64,000 nucleotides of DNA from Stakelama sediminis (GTDB lineage Bacteria; Pseudomonadota; Alphaproteobacteria; Sphingomonadales; Sphingomonadaceae), in assembly GCF_014199335.1 (NCBI RefSeq), contig NZ_JACIJI010000003.1, forward strand, positions 124,001 to 188,000, read 5' to 3'. Shown here piece by piece: positions 38,134 through 47,550 of the stretch. The notes beneath the pieces were generated by a model. The model made no database searches and was not told the DNA's origin. It saw only the letters and a program-made list of their open reading frames with translations. A program made the translations under genes and the position numbers. Numbering within the stretch: the stretch's first letter is position 1; the number at the start of each line of letters is the position of its first letter.

Positions 38134-38631
38134 ATGCCGGTCAAGTCGAAACCTGTCCTGTTGGCTGCAATTGTGCTTGCGGCAGCGGCGACCGGCGGAT
38201 GCGCGAAAGTGCGCGCGCATCACGGCTATATTTTCGATCAGGATCTCGCCAATTCGGTAGAGCCCGGTGTGGACAATCAGGAGTCCGTGCGCGCGGTGAT
38301 GGGCGATCCGACCTTCACCAGCATGTTCAACAAGGGCAGCCAGAGCGAGTGGTTCTATATTTCGCGCATCACTCGCAACCTTGCCTATAAGCGGCCCAAG
38401 CCGATCGCTGAAACAGTGATGCGGATTCGCTTTGCCCCCGACGGCACGGTCGCTTCGGTCGACAAGACCGGGCTTGATCAGGTGGTCAATATCAACCCCA
38501 CCGACAAGAAGACACCGACGCTGGGCCGCAAGAAGAGCTTCTTCGAACAGTTGTTCGGCAATATCGGTACGGTAACGCCGGGTGGCGTCGGCGGCGCCGG
38601 GGGTGGCGGTGCCGGTGGCGGCGGCCAGTAA
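38134..38631 (+). CDS. bamE: Outer membrane assembly lipoprotein BamE
   Basis: A 165-residue lipoprotein. The signal peptide ends in the lipobox TGGC with Cys23 as the lipid site. The SmpA/OmlA domain follows, with VEPGVDNQESVRAVMGDPTF, WFYIS and VMRIRFAPDG in order. BamE binds phosphatidylglycerol and BamD in the outer-membrane protein insertion machine. The last 16 residues are almost all glycine, an appendage beyond the folded domain that may be flexible. It diverges from the CBP3 gene. Confidence 0.93.
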   Translation: MPVKSKPVLLAAIVLAAAATGGCAKVRAHHGYIFDQDLANSVEPGVDNQESVRAVMGDPTFTSMFNKGSQSEWFYISRITRNLAYKRPKPIAETVMRIRFAPDGTVASVDKTGLDQVVNINPTDKKTPTLGRKKSFFEQLFGNIGTVTPGGVGGAGGGGAGGGGQ

Positions 38632-38756
38632 CGCCTGACCTTTCATTTCGCTGACGATACTGTTCCCGCCGGGTTCAGTACGCATCCGGTATATTCCTTC
38701 GCATCATGAACGTCGCGCCCGGACGAGGCGCGATCCCGTTCCGGAGGAGAGCCTTT

Positions 38757-39386
38757 ATGCGAACCCTGTTACTCAGCGCCCTGATGGGTGCGGTCGCCCT
38801 TCCTTTAACTGCCATCCCCGCCGATGCGCAGGCGCGCCACGGCCATGAACGCCATGCCCGCAGCGGCGAACATCACCGCGCAGGACAGCATCAGCGCCAG
38901 CGCACCAATCGCCACGAGCGCCGGTCCGTGCAACGCCATCAGCGCCGTCAGGTGCGGCGAACCGTGCGGTCGCAGCATCGTCGCGTCGAACGTAACCGCA
39001 ATCATGTCCGCCAGCAGCGCCAGCGTATCGAGCACAACCGGCAGCGCCTTCAGCGTCAGCGGCACCGTGTCGAGCGCAACCGGCATGTGACGCGTTCCTA
39101 CAACCGTCATCGGCAGTATCGCGACTGGCGCAGCTATCGCAGCCATAACCGCAGCATCTATCGTCGCGGCAACTGGCGCGCGCCGTTCCGTTATCACCAT
39201 TTCCGTTCGGGAATGCGGATCCGGCACATCTATTTCGGCAGCCGCTATTATATCAGCGATCCGTGGTATTATCGCCTGCCGCCCGCCGGTCCCTATCGCC
39301 GCTGGGTCCGCCATTATGACGACGTGATGCTGGTCGATATCCGCACCGGATACATCCTGCGGATCTATTACAACTTTTTCTGGTAA
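38757..39386 (+). CDS. RcnB-family secreted protein with basic heptad-repeat region
   Basis: A 209-residue exported protein; the signal peptide ends at ADAQA (about residue 26). Residues 27-120 are extremely rich in Arg, His and Gln. Within them V70, V77, V84, I91, L98 and V105 recur every seventh residue, a pattern for a basic coiled coil. The carboxy-terminal part has YYISDPWYYRLPPAG and DDVMLVDIRTGYIL, the RcnB domain. RcnB proteins are linked to nickel/cobalt homeostasis, and the histidines could bind metal. The ATG at 38757 follows CCGGAGGAGAG. Confidence 0.82.
   Translation: MRTLLLSALMGAVALPLTAIPADAQARHGHERHARSGEHHRAGQHQRQRTNRHERRSVQRHQRRQVRRTVRSQHRRVERNRNHVRQQRQRIEHNRQRLQRQRHRVERNRHVTRSYNRHRQYRDWRSYRSHNRSIYRRGNWRAPFRYHHFRSGMRIRHIYFGSRYYISDPWYYRLPPAGPYRRWVRHYDDVMLVDIRTGYILRIYYNFFW
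38964..39089 (+). repeat. Six in-frame 21-base units encoding heptads
   Basis: The coding sequence repeats with a 21-base period. Units starting at 38985, 39027, 39048 and 39069 share words such as GTCGAACGT, ATCGAGCAC and GTCGAGCGC in register, each beginning with a Val, Ile or Leu codon. The six units encode the heptads V70 to V105 of the RcnB-like protein. The units are diverged, so this is an old internal duplication. Confidence 0.7.
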
Positions 39387-39392
39387 GACAGG

Positions 39393-39463
39393 CTTCGGGA
39401 CCGATGGCCGCGCCGGCGCAAAACGCACGACGCGGCCGGTGCCTTACGGCACCCGGTCCCGAA
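39393..39463. other. Three-way-junction-like structured element
   Basis: Three perfect stems nest without overlap: TTCGGGACCG (39394-39403) with CGGTCCCGAA (39454-39463), GGCCGCG (39406-39412) with CGCGGCC (39431-39437), and GGTGCC (39438-39443) with GGCACC (39448-39453) around a TTAC loop. Only two bases are unpaired at the junction. It fills the gap between the converging RcnB-like and pbpC genes. No T tract follows. It could be a transcript-end structure on either strand or a small RNA. Confidence 0.6.
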
Positions 39464-39518
39464 AGGGGTAAGGACCAATAGGGGAAACGCCCGGATCGCC
39501 TTCCGGCTCCCTGTTATC

Positions 39519-41669
39519 CTACCGGATCGTAAAACGAATCTGGTCTACCACCTTTCCGCCCGCATCGATGAGGCGCAGGCGGTGCATTCCCGGCCCGGCA
39601 AGGATCAGCGGACGGCTGTCGGCACTGCCCAGATCCCGTTTGTCGAGTTCCAGCCGATGCCCGATGGCATCGCCGGAAACGCTGATCGCAAGTCGCTGAC
39701 GATCCAGCGGAATATCGGGGTCCAGCGCATAGACGCTGCCCGAAACCGGACTGACGATATGCGGGCGGCGCGACTCCGCAGGCGCCAGCACGATTTGCGT
39801 TTGCCCGGTGCCTTTCAGAAAATATTCGGTGCGCGGCTGTTCACTGCCCGATGCGAAAGTAACGCGCCGTTGCTCGACGCCCTCCGGTTCAGGCGGCGCC
39901 TTGCCCGGATCGTCTTCGTGTATCGCCACCATCACGTCACGCCATACCGGCGCCGCGCCGCTGGTTCCCGACACCGCGCGCATCGGATCGCCCTCAAGAT
40001 TGCCCACCCAGACGCCGACCGTGTAGCGATCCGAGAAGCCGATACACCAGTTGTCGCGCATCGCCTTGGACGTGCCGGTCTTCACCGCCGCCCAGAAGGG
40101 CAGACGCAGCGCGGTGTTGAAGCCGAAGGTCGCCACCCGCGCATTGGGGTCCGACAGCATATCGGCGACGATCCATGCCGCCTGTGGTGTAGTCACAGCG
40201 CGCGGCTTTCCATGCGGGTCGTCTTTCGTCAGCCTTAGCGGCGACCAGCGCCCGCCGCGTTCGAGACTGCGATAGGCGGCGACCTGCTCCATCAGCGTCA
40301 CCTCCGCCGACCCCAGCGCCAGCGAATAGCCGTAATATTGCCCGTCCTCGGTCAGTCCGCGATAGCCGGTGTCCCACAGCCGGTCGCGAAAACTCTCCAC
40401 CCCGACCAGCAGCAGCGTTCTGACCGCCGGCACGTTGAGCGACCCCGCCAGCGCCTTGCGCGCCGATACCGGCCCCTTGAAATGCCGGTCGTAATTCTGC
40501 GGCACGTACAGGCCCGACGCGGTATCGAGCTGCACCGGCGAATCGTCGAGGATCGAGGCGGGGGTCAGATACCCCTTCTCGATCGCCTCGGCATAGAGAA
40601 ACGGTTTGAGCGTCGATCCCGCCTGACGATAGCTGGATGCGCCATCGACGGCGGGTGCGGTCGAGGCACCGCCGACTCCGCCGACATAGGCCAGCACGTC
40701 CCCGCTGGCATTGTCGACCACCACCACCGCGCCGTCGCGCACCCGGTCGCCGCCCAGTCCCTGTAGCTGTCGCTTGAGCGCGGTGATCGCGATCCGTTGA
40801 ACATGCGCGTCGAGCGTGGTGGTAATGCGCATCCCCGGTTGGGTCAGCAGATGCTGCGCCAGATGCGGGGCAAGACCGGGATCGAGTGCCAGTTGCCGCG
40901 CAGGCCCCAGCATCGAAGCGGCACCGGCTTCATAGATCCGGCAATCCGTCGCCCCCGCCAGCGCACAGGCGCGGCGCGCAATTGCGGGCGCATCGGCGGC
41001 GGGGTCGGGAAGCAGCGCCGCCAGCAGCAGCGCATCGTCGCGCGTCAGCGATGCGGGCGTCTTGCCGAACAGGCCGAGCGCCGCCGCGCCGATCCCCTGT
41101 GCCTCCCCCCGAAACCCGGCCAGGTTCAGATAGGCCTCCAGAATCTGGTCCTTGCTCCAGCCGCGTTCCAGCGCGCGGGCGGCGCGCATCTGACGCAGCT
41201 TGTCCCACATGCCGCGCGACCCCGGTGCCGCCAGTCGGGGCGACAGGAACGCCGCGACCTGCATCGACAGCGTGCTGGCACCGCGCCTGCGCTTGCCCTC
41301 GATCCGGTCGCGCGCCGCGCCGAGGATGGCCCACCAGTCGATGCCGTGATGGTGATAAAAACGATGATCCTCCGCCGCGACCAGCGCCTTGCGCGCAGCG
41401 GGCGCAATATCGGCAACCGATGTCCAGGCCAGCCGCCTCGCCTTGAAATTGACGCGGCTCGAATCGATCAGCTCGCCATGCCGGTCGTACAGCCATGCCT
41501 CCGACGGCTGCCACGCCGCCTTGACCGTGCGATAACTCGGGAGCGGCGGCGGCCAGGTCGCATAATCCAGTGCCACCCCCCCCAGCACCAGCGCCACGAG
41601 CAGGCCGAACGCCGCCCTGCTCCAGCTCAGGCGGAAGCGTCTGCCTTCCGCGGGCGGTTCGTCCGTCAC
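39519..41669 (-). CDS. pbpC: Penicillin-binding protein 1C
   Basis: A 716-residue bifunctional peptidoglycan synthase. A membrane anchor lies near residues 18-38. The glycosyltransferase domain follows with AAEDHRFYHHHGID (about residue 97). The transpeptidase domain has SXXK as STLKP (about 352) and KTGT (about 529). A BiPBP-type carboxy-terminal domain ends the chain. The GTG at 41669 overlaps the stop of the macroglobulin gene as GTGA. The pairing of pbpC with a bacterial alpha-2-macroglobulin is a known arrangement, proposed to couple wall repair to periplasmic protease defence. Confidence 0.94.
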   Translation of the reverse strand: MTDEPPAEGRRFRLSWSRAAFGLLVALVLGGVALDYATWPPPLPSYRTVKAAWQPSEAWLYDRHGELIDSSRVNFKARRLAWTSVADIAPAARKALVAAEDHRFYHHHGIDWWAILGAARDRIEGKRRRGASTLSMQVAAFLSPRLAAPGSRGMWDKLRQMRAARALERGWSKDQILEAYLNLAGFRGEAQGIGAAALGLFGKTPASLTRDDALLLAALLPDPAADAPAIARRACALAGATDCRIYEAGAASMLGPARQLALDPGLAPHLAQHLLTQPGMRITTTLDAHVQRIAITALKRQLQGLGGDRVRDGAVVVVDNASGDVLAYVGGVGGASTAPAVDGASSYRQAGSTLKPFLYAEAIEKGYLTPASILDDSPVQLDTASGLYVPQNYDRHFKGPVSARKALAGSLNVPAVRTLLLVGVESFRDRLWDTGYRGLTEDGQYYGYSLALGSAEVTLMEQVAAYRSLERGGRWSPLRLTKDDPHGKPRAVTTPQAAWIVADMLSDPNARVATFGFNTALRLPFWAAVKTGTSKAMRDNWCIGFSDRYTVGVWVGNLEGDPMRAVSGTSGAAPVWRDVMVAIHEDDPGKAPPEPEGVEQRRVTFASGSEQPRTEYFLKGTGQTQIVLAPAESRRPHIVSPVSGSVYALDPDIPLDRQRLAISVSGDAIGHRLELDKRDLGSADSRPLILAGPGMHRLRLIDAGGKVVDQIRFTIR

Positions 41670-44600
41670 CGCTGGCCGACCACCATCGGCCTGTTGGGCA
41701 GATCGGCATGGATTTCGGGAGAATACATCGCCTCCACCCGCGTCGGCGGCAGGTGCAGCGTACCGGCACCGTTCAGCCGCATGACATAGGACACCGTCGT
41801 CTCCCCGCGCGGCAACCAGCGATAATAAGCGCGCCATGCGTCATGGCCGCGCTCGACATAGCTGGGCCATGCGCCGTCGCTGTCATCCGCCTTGTCCGCC
41901 AGCATCTGCGACTGCCCGCCCAGATCGCCCAGCACCGTCGCCCCGGCGGGGAGGGGGTCGCTGATAACCACCCAGCTTCGTTCCGCCGACGCCCGCACCG
42001 TGATCGTCACCTTGACGACATCGCCGCGCGTCAGCCGCCCTTTGGTCTTTGCTTGCACCACCGTCACCTTTTTGGCGATGCGATAGCCCGCATTGACCGG
42101 CTGGGTGAGTGGCACTGCCGCCTTGACCGAGACAAAGGCCCATGGCGCTTCTCCGCCCGACTGACTCAGCCCCAGCCGCGCCTGTTTCGACGGCAGGTTG
42201 AGGCTGATCGTGCGGGCGTCCCCGGTCAGCGGCCAGTTGCGCCGCAGCGTCTGCCCGGCGAGCGAGGCGGTGGTGGCACCCGCCACCTTCTGCGCCGGAT
42301 AGAGCTGCTTGAACCGTCCGGCGACGACCGTACCCCAGGCATTGGCGGTGGTCGTGTCCCAATGGCCGCGTTGTTGCCGCTGGGCGACGCCGACCATCAT
42401 TTTCGGCGCATCCTCCTGCCAGCCGGGACGCCCCAGCACCGCCAGCGCCGCCTTGATCACGGCCTCGTCGTCGGACTGCATCATCCACCAGGCCATATGC
42501 CCCTTGTCCGACAGGTCGAGGCGCGTGCCTTCATAGACCAGCCGTTTACGCAGTTCGTCCTCGGCACTGGCGCGCAGTTGCGCGGCATTGGCAAGGCCGG
42601 GCGTCTTCGCAAGCGCGGTGATATAGTCGGCCAGCGTCGCGGTGGGCATGTCGGCGGGCGTCATGCCGATCTGCCCGACCATATCCGCCGTCGCCGCACC
42701 CTGCCGCGCCAGTGCGGCATAGGCCGCGACCTTTTGCAGGCGGATATCGCCATAGCTCTCGTGCCGCAGCCGCCCGTCGAGCACCGCCTTCATCGCCTCG
42801 ACCATGCGCGCACGCGGATCGGCCGGCAGCGTCAGCCCGGCCTCCGCCGTCAGCGACAGGACATAGGCGGTCAGCGCCTCCGACCCGCTCAGCCGGTCGG
42901 AGGGGAAATAGCGCAACAGCCCGTCGCGATCGATATAGGCAGGGATATCGCCCGCCAGCGCACGCCACTTGCCCCGGTCGCCCAGCGCCACCGCCGTCGA
43001 CAGCCGCTGTTCGAAACAGGTGAAGGGATAGGCGGCCATATAGTCGCGCACCCCGGCGAGCGGCGGCGCCAGCGTATCGCTGAGCCGCACATCCACCGAT
43101 CCGCGTCCCGGCAGCGCGCCGTCGGGCGGAGCGATCGTCATCGGCGATGCACCGACGCGCACCAGCGATGCCGCCCAGGTTTCGACCGGCACGGCGGGAA
43201 CCACCTGTTGCGTCACGCTGAGCTGGTCCGCCGCCTTTCCGTCCGCCGAATGCGCGCGCACCTGCCATTTCAGGCCGGTCACGCCCTGCGGCACCGTCAG
43301 GTTCCAGGCAACCGGCACCGCACCACCCGCCGGAATCGTCATCGTCATCGGCCTTCCGGTGGCGATGCGCGGCGACAGGTCGACGCTTGCCGTCACCTTC
43401 ATCGGCTTGTCCGATCCGTTGCGCAGCGTGAAGCCCGCTGCGAAACTGTCGCCGATACGCACCAGCGGCGGTACGCCCGAATAGATGCTCAGATCCTGCG
43501 CCGAACGGATCGTGGTATCGCCGGTGCCGAACAGGTTCGCGCCATCGGTCGCGATCGCCACCAGCCGGAACGACGTGAGTGCATCCGACAGGGGTACGCG
43601 CACCCGCCCGATACCCCTGGCGTCGAGCGGCACATGCCCCTTCCACAACAACACCGGCTTGAAATTCTGGCGATTGAGCGCGGACAGGTCGCCACCGCCC
43701 CCACCACCCCCGGCAGCCACCGCCTTGCGCCCATAATGACGCTTGCCGACCACCTGCATCTGCGCGGTCGCGGTCAGCACCGATAGCGGGCGATCGTCCA
43801 TCATCGCTTTCAGCACGTCCCAGCTATCATTGGGTGCAAGCTGAAGCAGCGCCTCATCCACCGCGACGAAAGCGACATCGGCGTCCTTCGCCGGCGTGCC
43901 GTCCGGCCGCTTTACCTGAAACGCGACGCCCGCGACATCGCGCGCGGAATAGCGTTCGCGGCCTGCCTGAACCGCGACGTTCAGGCGATGCGCATCCCAT
44001 CCGACCTTCACCTTCGCGATGCCGAGGCGATAGGCAGGCTTGGCGAGATCGACGGTCGCGGTCGGCTTCGCGACATCCTGAGAGAAAAAGGGCAGGTGCC
44101 AGCGCCGGGCAAGATCGGCGAGCCACAATCGCCAGCCGCCGACACGCCCGCGCACCGCCAGCACCGAGACATAGACATCGGGTGCATAGCCGCCCGTCAT
44201 CGGCACTTCGATCACCGGGTCATTGCCCTTCAGATGGGTGACGAAGCTCGACAACACGCCTTCGCGCTCGACCGTGACCAGCGCGGTGGCGGAGCGGAAC
44301 GGCATCCGCACCTGAAACCGTGCCTTCGATCCGGCGGCATATTCCGGCTTTTCGGGAATGACGTCCATCCGGTCGCCATTGTCACCGCCGAACCACCAGT
44401 CATCCTTGCCCGCCAGCCAGACCGAGGTGGTCGCGCGCGCGATATTGCCGTTGGGGTCCAGCGTCTCTGCCACCGCATAGACCTCTCCCGACACGCCGGG
44501 ATCGAGCTTGCATTCAGCCCGACCCAGAGAATCGGTGGTGGCGGTGCAGCCCTCTTTCAGGCGCGAGGTCTTACGCTGATTGTCATAGGCATAGAATCCG

Positions 44601-47416
44601 CCGATCAGCCGCCGCCGCGCGGTCAGCACTTCGCGGCTGTAGAGCGCGACGTTGATCTTCTTGTTCTTCACCGGCTTACCGTCAGTGTCGATGGCGATGA
44701 ATTTCAGGCGCAGATCGTCCGCCTTCATCATCCATCCGTCGGTCTTGACGCCCAGATGCACCGCCGACGGATAGATGGGGATGGTTTTCGATGCGGTCAG
44801 CACTTCGCCGTTCGCATCCTGATAATCCATTTCGACCAGCATGTTGGTCATGGTGTCGATCGACTGCGGCACATCGACGGTGGTGCGCGCGGTGCCGTCG
44901 CCGTTCAGGGTCAGCGGCAGCGTCTGGGTAGGCGGCAATTCGTCCGGGCGATCGACTTCGCCATCACCGTTGAGCGGCTGAATCCCGGCCTGCACCGGCT
45001 CCCCGCCGAAATCGAAGCCGGGATAGCGTTTCGACCGGAACTGGTCGCGAAAATAGCCGATCCGCATTTCCACCGGCAGCTTCGACGCACCGCCGCCCGA
45101 CAGATAACCGACATAGAGGCTGAGCGGCAGCAGCCGCGGCCGAACCGACGCCGCTTTCGGCCCGGTGATCGTCGCCTTCATCGTCGGCAGGCGATATTCG
45201 TCCACCTTGAACGACTGATCGGACCAGACGCGGACCTTTCCGTCCTTATCGAGCACACTCAGGCCGTAATCGCCCATCGGCGCGCCCTTGGGCACCGTCC
45301 AGGCATTTTCGCCCGATCCGTTCGCGGCAATCGTCAGCGGCAGATCGAACTGGGTGTCCGAACCGCGATGCGACAGTCGAAGTGTGCCGGTGAAGCCCGG
45401 TTCCAGCTTCATTCCCGCCGCTACCGGCAGGCGGACGATATGCTTCATGTGGATCGTCTCACCCTGCCGCACCAGAGCGCGGTCGAACACGGTGTGGAAC
45501 ACCATGTCCGGTGCCGAATAGCCATAGGGCAGATCGAACTGATAGGGCTGGATACCCTTGTCCCAGGTGGTGAGCGTGAAGCTGTAATCCTGCCCGTGCG
45601 TCGCCGACACCATCAGCGGGTGGGGCGAACTGGTATAGTCGCAGCCGCCATAGGTTTCGGGTTCGGGAAGCCCCTTGGCGATCGGCATCCGCCCTTCGCC
45701 GTCGGTGGTGCCGTTGGCGAGAAGCTTACCAGTGCAGCTATCGGTTACGCGTACCGTGGCACCGCCGACCGGCGCGCCTTTTTCCAGTGACGTTACCCAG
45801 ACCAGCGATCCGGCGCGTCCCCATTTGAAATGCACCGCCATGTCGGTGACGAGCGCGGCGGTGGCGACATAGCGCGGTGCATTGCGGCCAAGCAGCGCCT
45901 GTCCCAGCCGCGGGCTGGCAAATTCGACGACATAGAATCCCGGTTTTTTCAGCGGGATGCCGACGACCTGCATATCCTTGCCCTTGGCGGGCAGGTTCAC
46001 CGTGAACTGCGCGGAGTTACCGCCGGTCAGCACCGGTTTCGCGCCGGTTTCGTTGATATGGACCGCCAGCCCCTTGCGATATTCGGTCCGGATTTTGGTA
46101 TCGCCCGCCTTTTCGACCTTGCGCAGCCATTCGGCGACCTGACCATCCGATCCGGTGATACGCAGCGATTTGCCCAGTGCGTTGAAGTTTCGGCCCTGCA
46201 GCGCCGGTTCGACGTTGCGCACCGTCACCGGGAGCACCCCGCCTTGCGCCGACTCCAGAATGCCGAAGGGTGCTGCGAACTTCACCAGCGGCGGCGCTTC
46301 GTCGAACTGCACGTCGAGCGGGAAGCGTTCGCCATTGGCCAGTGTCCGCCCGCTTTCGTCTTTCAGACCGCCGGGCAGTTCCAGCTTCGCGGTCGCATCG
46401 GCGGGCAAGGGCGCATCGAAGGTCAGATCGCTGATCGTATTGCGGCGCTTCTGATCGTCATCCAGCGTCGGCGACACCGTTTTGCCGTCGGGCAAGCGCA
46501 GCAGCGCCTTCATCGCCATATCTTTCGGCACCTGCGCGGAAAAGCGGACATAGGCCGCCTGCACCGGATTGCATCCGGCCTGCGGATTGACGCGCGAACA
46601 TTCGAACCGTGCGGTAAACGGCTTGCGCACGGTAAAGTCGAACCGCTGCGTCGCGCCTGCCTTCCGCCCCGAAGCGCTGGCGATATCCGCGCCCCAGACC
46701 AGCGACACGTCACGCCCCGGCGGCAGGGGGCGGCGACATTTCAGGCCGATGACCGGGGCAAGCGCCTTTGCCCGCTCCGCCTTGTCGCTAGGCAAATCCT
46801 CCGCAATTCCGGCGTCCGAGAGGAAATTGCGCACCTCCCAGCGGTCCGGGTCGAGCGCCTGTATCAACTGGTCGGTCACTGCCGGTTTGACGATATCGAC
46901 CGGCACCTTCTCCCCCAGCCCGTCGATCGCGCAATAAGCGTGCGCAGCGACCGAACGCGGATCGGGCGGCAGGTTTGCACCAATCAGGAAAATCTGATCC
47001 TCGGCAATTTCGCCGCCATAACGGCTGGGCAACACCGCCTTTGCCACCGGGCCACCGCTGTCGACAGTGAATTGTCCCCGACCCGCGACGCGATAGCCCT
47101 TCAGGCTTTTCAGGCCGTCGCGCAGGGTCAGCGAACAGGTCAGCCCGCCGGGAAGACCGCGTGCGAATGCATAGACGAAGGTTTTCTGATCCACCCATCG
47201 CCCCTCCCCGGGAACCGGGCATTTGACATCGACCGGGGTAGCGGCGCGAGGATCGCCCAGCGGGACCATCGGCTGGCTGAAACGGATCGTATAGCGTTCG
47301 ATCGCGCCATCGCCGACACCCGGCGTTGCCAGCACGACGCGCGGCGCGGAATCACCGGACGCCATCAGGGGAGTCAGCGCCCCGATGGCTAACACAAGTC
47401 TGGCAAGCAGTTTCAT
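41666..47416 (-). CDS. Bacterial alpha-2-macroglobulin (MG1-MG2, thioester type)
   Basis: A 1916-residue periplasmic protein, the largest gene here. A signal peptide (about residues 1-20) lacks a lipobox cysteine, so unlike E. coli YfhM it is probably soluble rather than lipid-anchored. Macroglobulin beta domains fill the first 1200 residues, with FKVDEYRLPTMKATITGP in the bait-region neighbourhood. The thioester motif CFEQ begins at Cys1467 and is complete. The family traps proteases that cleave the bait region. It precedes pbpC, overlapping its start by four bases. Confidence 0.93.
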   Translation of the reverse strand: MKLLARLVLAIGALTPLMASGDSAPRVVLATPGVGDGAIERYTIRFSQPMVPLGDPRAATPVDVKCPVPGEGRWVDQKTFVYAFARGLPGGLTCSLTLRDGLKSLKGYRVAGRGQFTVDSGGPVAKAVLPSRYGGEIAEDQIFLIGANLPPDPRSVAAHAYCAIDGLGEKVPVDIVKPAVTDQLIQALDPDRWEVRNFLSDAGIAEDLPSDKAERAKALAPVIGLKCRRPLPPGRDVSLVWGADIASASGRKAGATQRFDFTVRKPFTARFECSRVNPQAGCNPVQAAYVRFSAQVPKDMAMKALLRLPDGKTVSPTLDDDQKRRNTISDLTFDAPLPADATAKLELPGGLKDESGRTLANGERFPLDVQFDEAPPLVKFAAPFGILESAQGGVLPVTVRNVEPALQGRNFNALGKSLRITGSDGQVAEWLRKVEKAGDTKIRTEYRKGLAVHINETGAKPVLTGGNSAQFTVNLPAKGKDMQVVGIPLKKPGFYVVEFASPRLGQALLGRNAPRYVATAALVTDMAVHFKWGRAGSLVWVTSLEKGAPVGGATVRVTDSCTGKLLANGTTDGEGRMPIAKGLPEPETYGGCDYTSSPHPLMVSATHGQDYSFTLTTWDKGIQPYQFDLPYGYSAPDMVFHTVFDRALVRQGETIHMKHIVRLPVAAGMKLEPGFTGTLRLSHRGSDTQFDLPLTIAANGSGENAWTVPKGAPMGDYGLSVLDKDGKVRVWSDQSFKVDEYRLPTMKATITGPKAASVRPRLLPLSLYVGYLSGGGASKLPVEMRIGYFRDQFRSKRYPGFDFGGEPVQAGIQPLNGDGEVDRPDELPPTQTLPLTLNGDGTARTTVDVPQSIDTMTNMLVEMDYQDANGEVLTASKTIPIYPSAVHLGVKTDGWMMKADDLRLKFIAIDTDGKPVKNKKINVALYSREVLTARRRLIGGFYAYDNQRKTSRLKEGCTATTDSLGRAECKLDPGVSGEVYAVAETLDPNGNIARATTSVWLAGKDDWWFGGDNGDRMDVIPEKPEYAAGSKARFQVRMPFRSATALVTVEREGVLSSFVTHLKGNDPVIEVPMTGGYAPDVYVSVLAVRGRVGGWRLWLADLARRWHLPFFSQDVAKPTATVDLAKPAYRLGIAKVKVGWDAHRLNVAVQAGRERYSARDVAGVAFQVKRPDGTPAKDADVAFVAVDEALLQLAPNDSWDVLKAMMDDRPLSVLTATAQMQVVGKRHYGRKAVAAGGGGGGGDLSALNRQNFKPVLLWKGHVPLDARGIGRVRVPLSDALTSFRLVAIATDGANLFGTGDTTIRSAQDLSIYSGVPPLVRIGDSFAAGFTLRNGSDKPMKVTASVDLSPRIATGRPMTMTIPAGGAVPVAWNLTVPQGVTGLKWQVRAHSADGKAADQLSVTQQVVPAVPVETWAASLVRVGASPMTIAPPDGALPGRGSVDVRLSDTLAPPLAGVRDYMAAYPFTCFEQRLSTAVALGDRGKWRALAGDIPAYIDRDGLLRYFPSDRLSGSEALTAYVLSLTAEAGLTLPADPRARMVEAMKAVLDGRLRHESYGDIRLQKVAAYAALARQGAATADMVGQIGMTPADMPTATLADYITALAKTPGLANAAQLRASAEDELRKRLVYEGTRLDLSDKGHMAWWMMQSDDEAVIKAALAVLGRPGWQEDAPKMMVGVAQRQQRGHWDTTTANAWGTVVAGRFKQLYPAQKVAGATTASLAGQTLRRNWPLTGDARTISLNLPSKQARLGLSQSGGEAPWAFVSVKAAVPLTQPVNAGYRIAKKVTVVQAKTKGRLTRGDVVKVTITVRASAERSWVVISDPLPAGATVLGDLGGQSQMLADKADDSDGAWPSYVERGHDAWRAYYRWLPRGETTVSYVMRLNGAGTLHLPPTRVEAMYSPEIHADLPNRPMVVGQR

Positions 47417-47495
47417 CCGTCCTCTCCCCCAAGAAGGCGCGTCTTCGAGGCTAGCGATGCATCACCGAACAAGTCCAGCCCGAATAGTTCGCCTC

Positions 47496-47516
47496 TTGAA
47501 TATTTTGTTCATTCAA
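47496..47516. promoter_or_regulatory. Dyad TTGAAT-N9-ATTCAA, candidate operator
   Basis: TTGAAT at 47496-47501 and ATTCAA at 47511-47516 are perfect inverted repeats nine bases apart in an AT-rich patch of the 134-base gap between the divergent macroglobulin and glycosyltransferase genes. It lies 35 bases before the glycosyltransferase start codon, where a regulator or polymerase could bind. No regulator gene is adjacent. Confidence 0.35.
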
Positions 47517-47550
47517 AGGAAGTATCCGCACGGGGAATTTCGGGGGAATA

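Noticed and set aside
41570..43786. A 738-codon rightward frame opposite pbpC and the macroglobulin gene
   Set aside because: The product is a run of Arg, His, Gln and Pro without any domain and conflicts with two clear genes.
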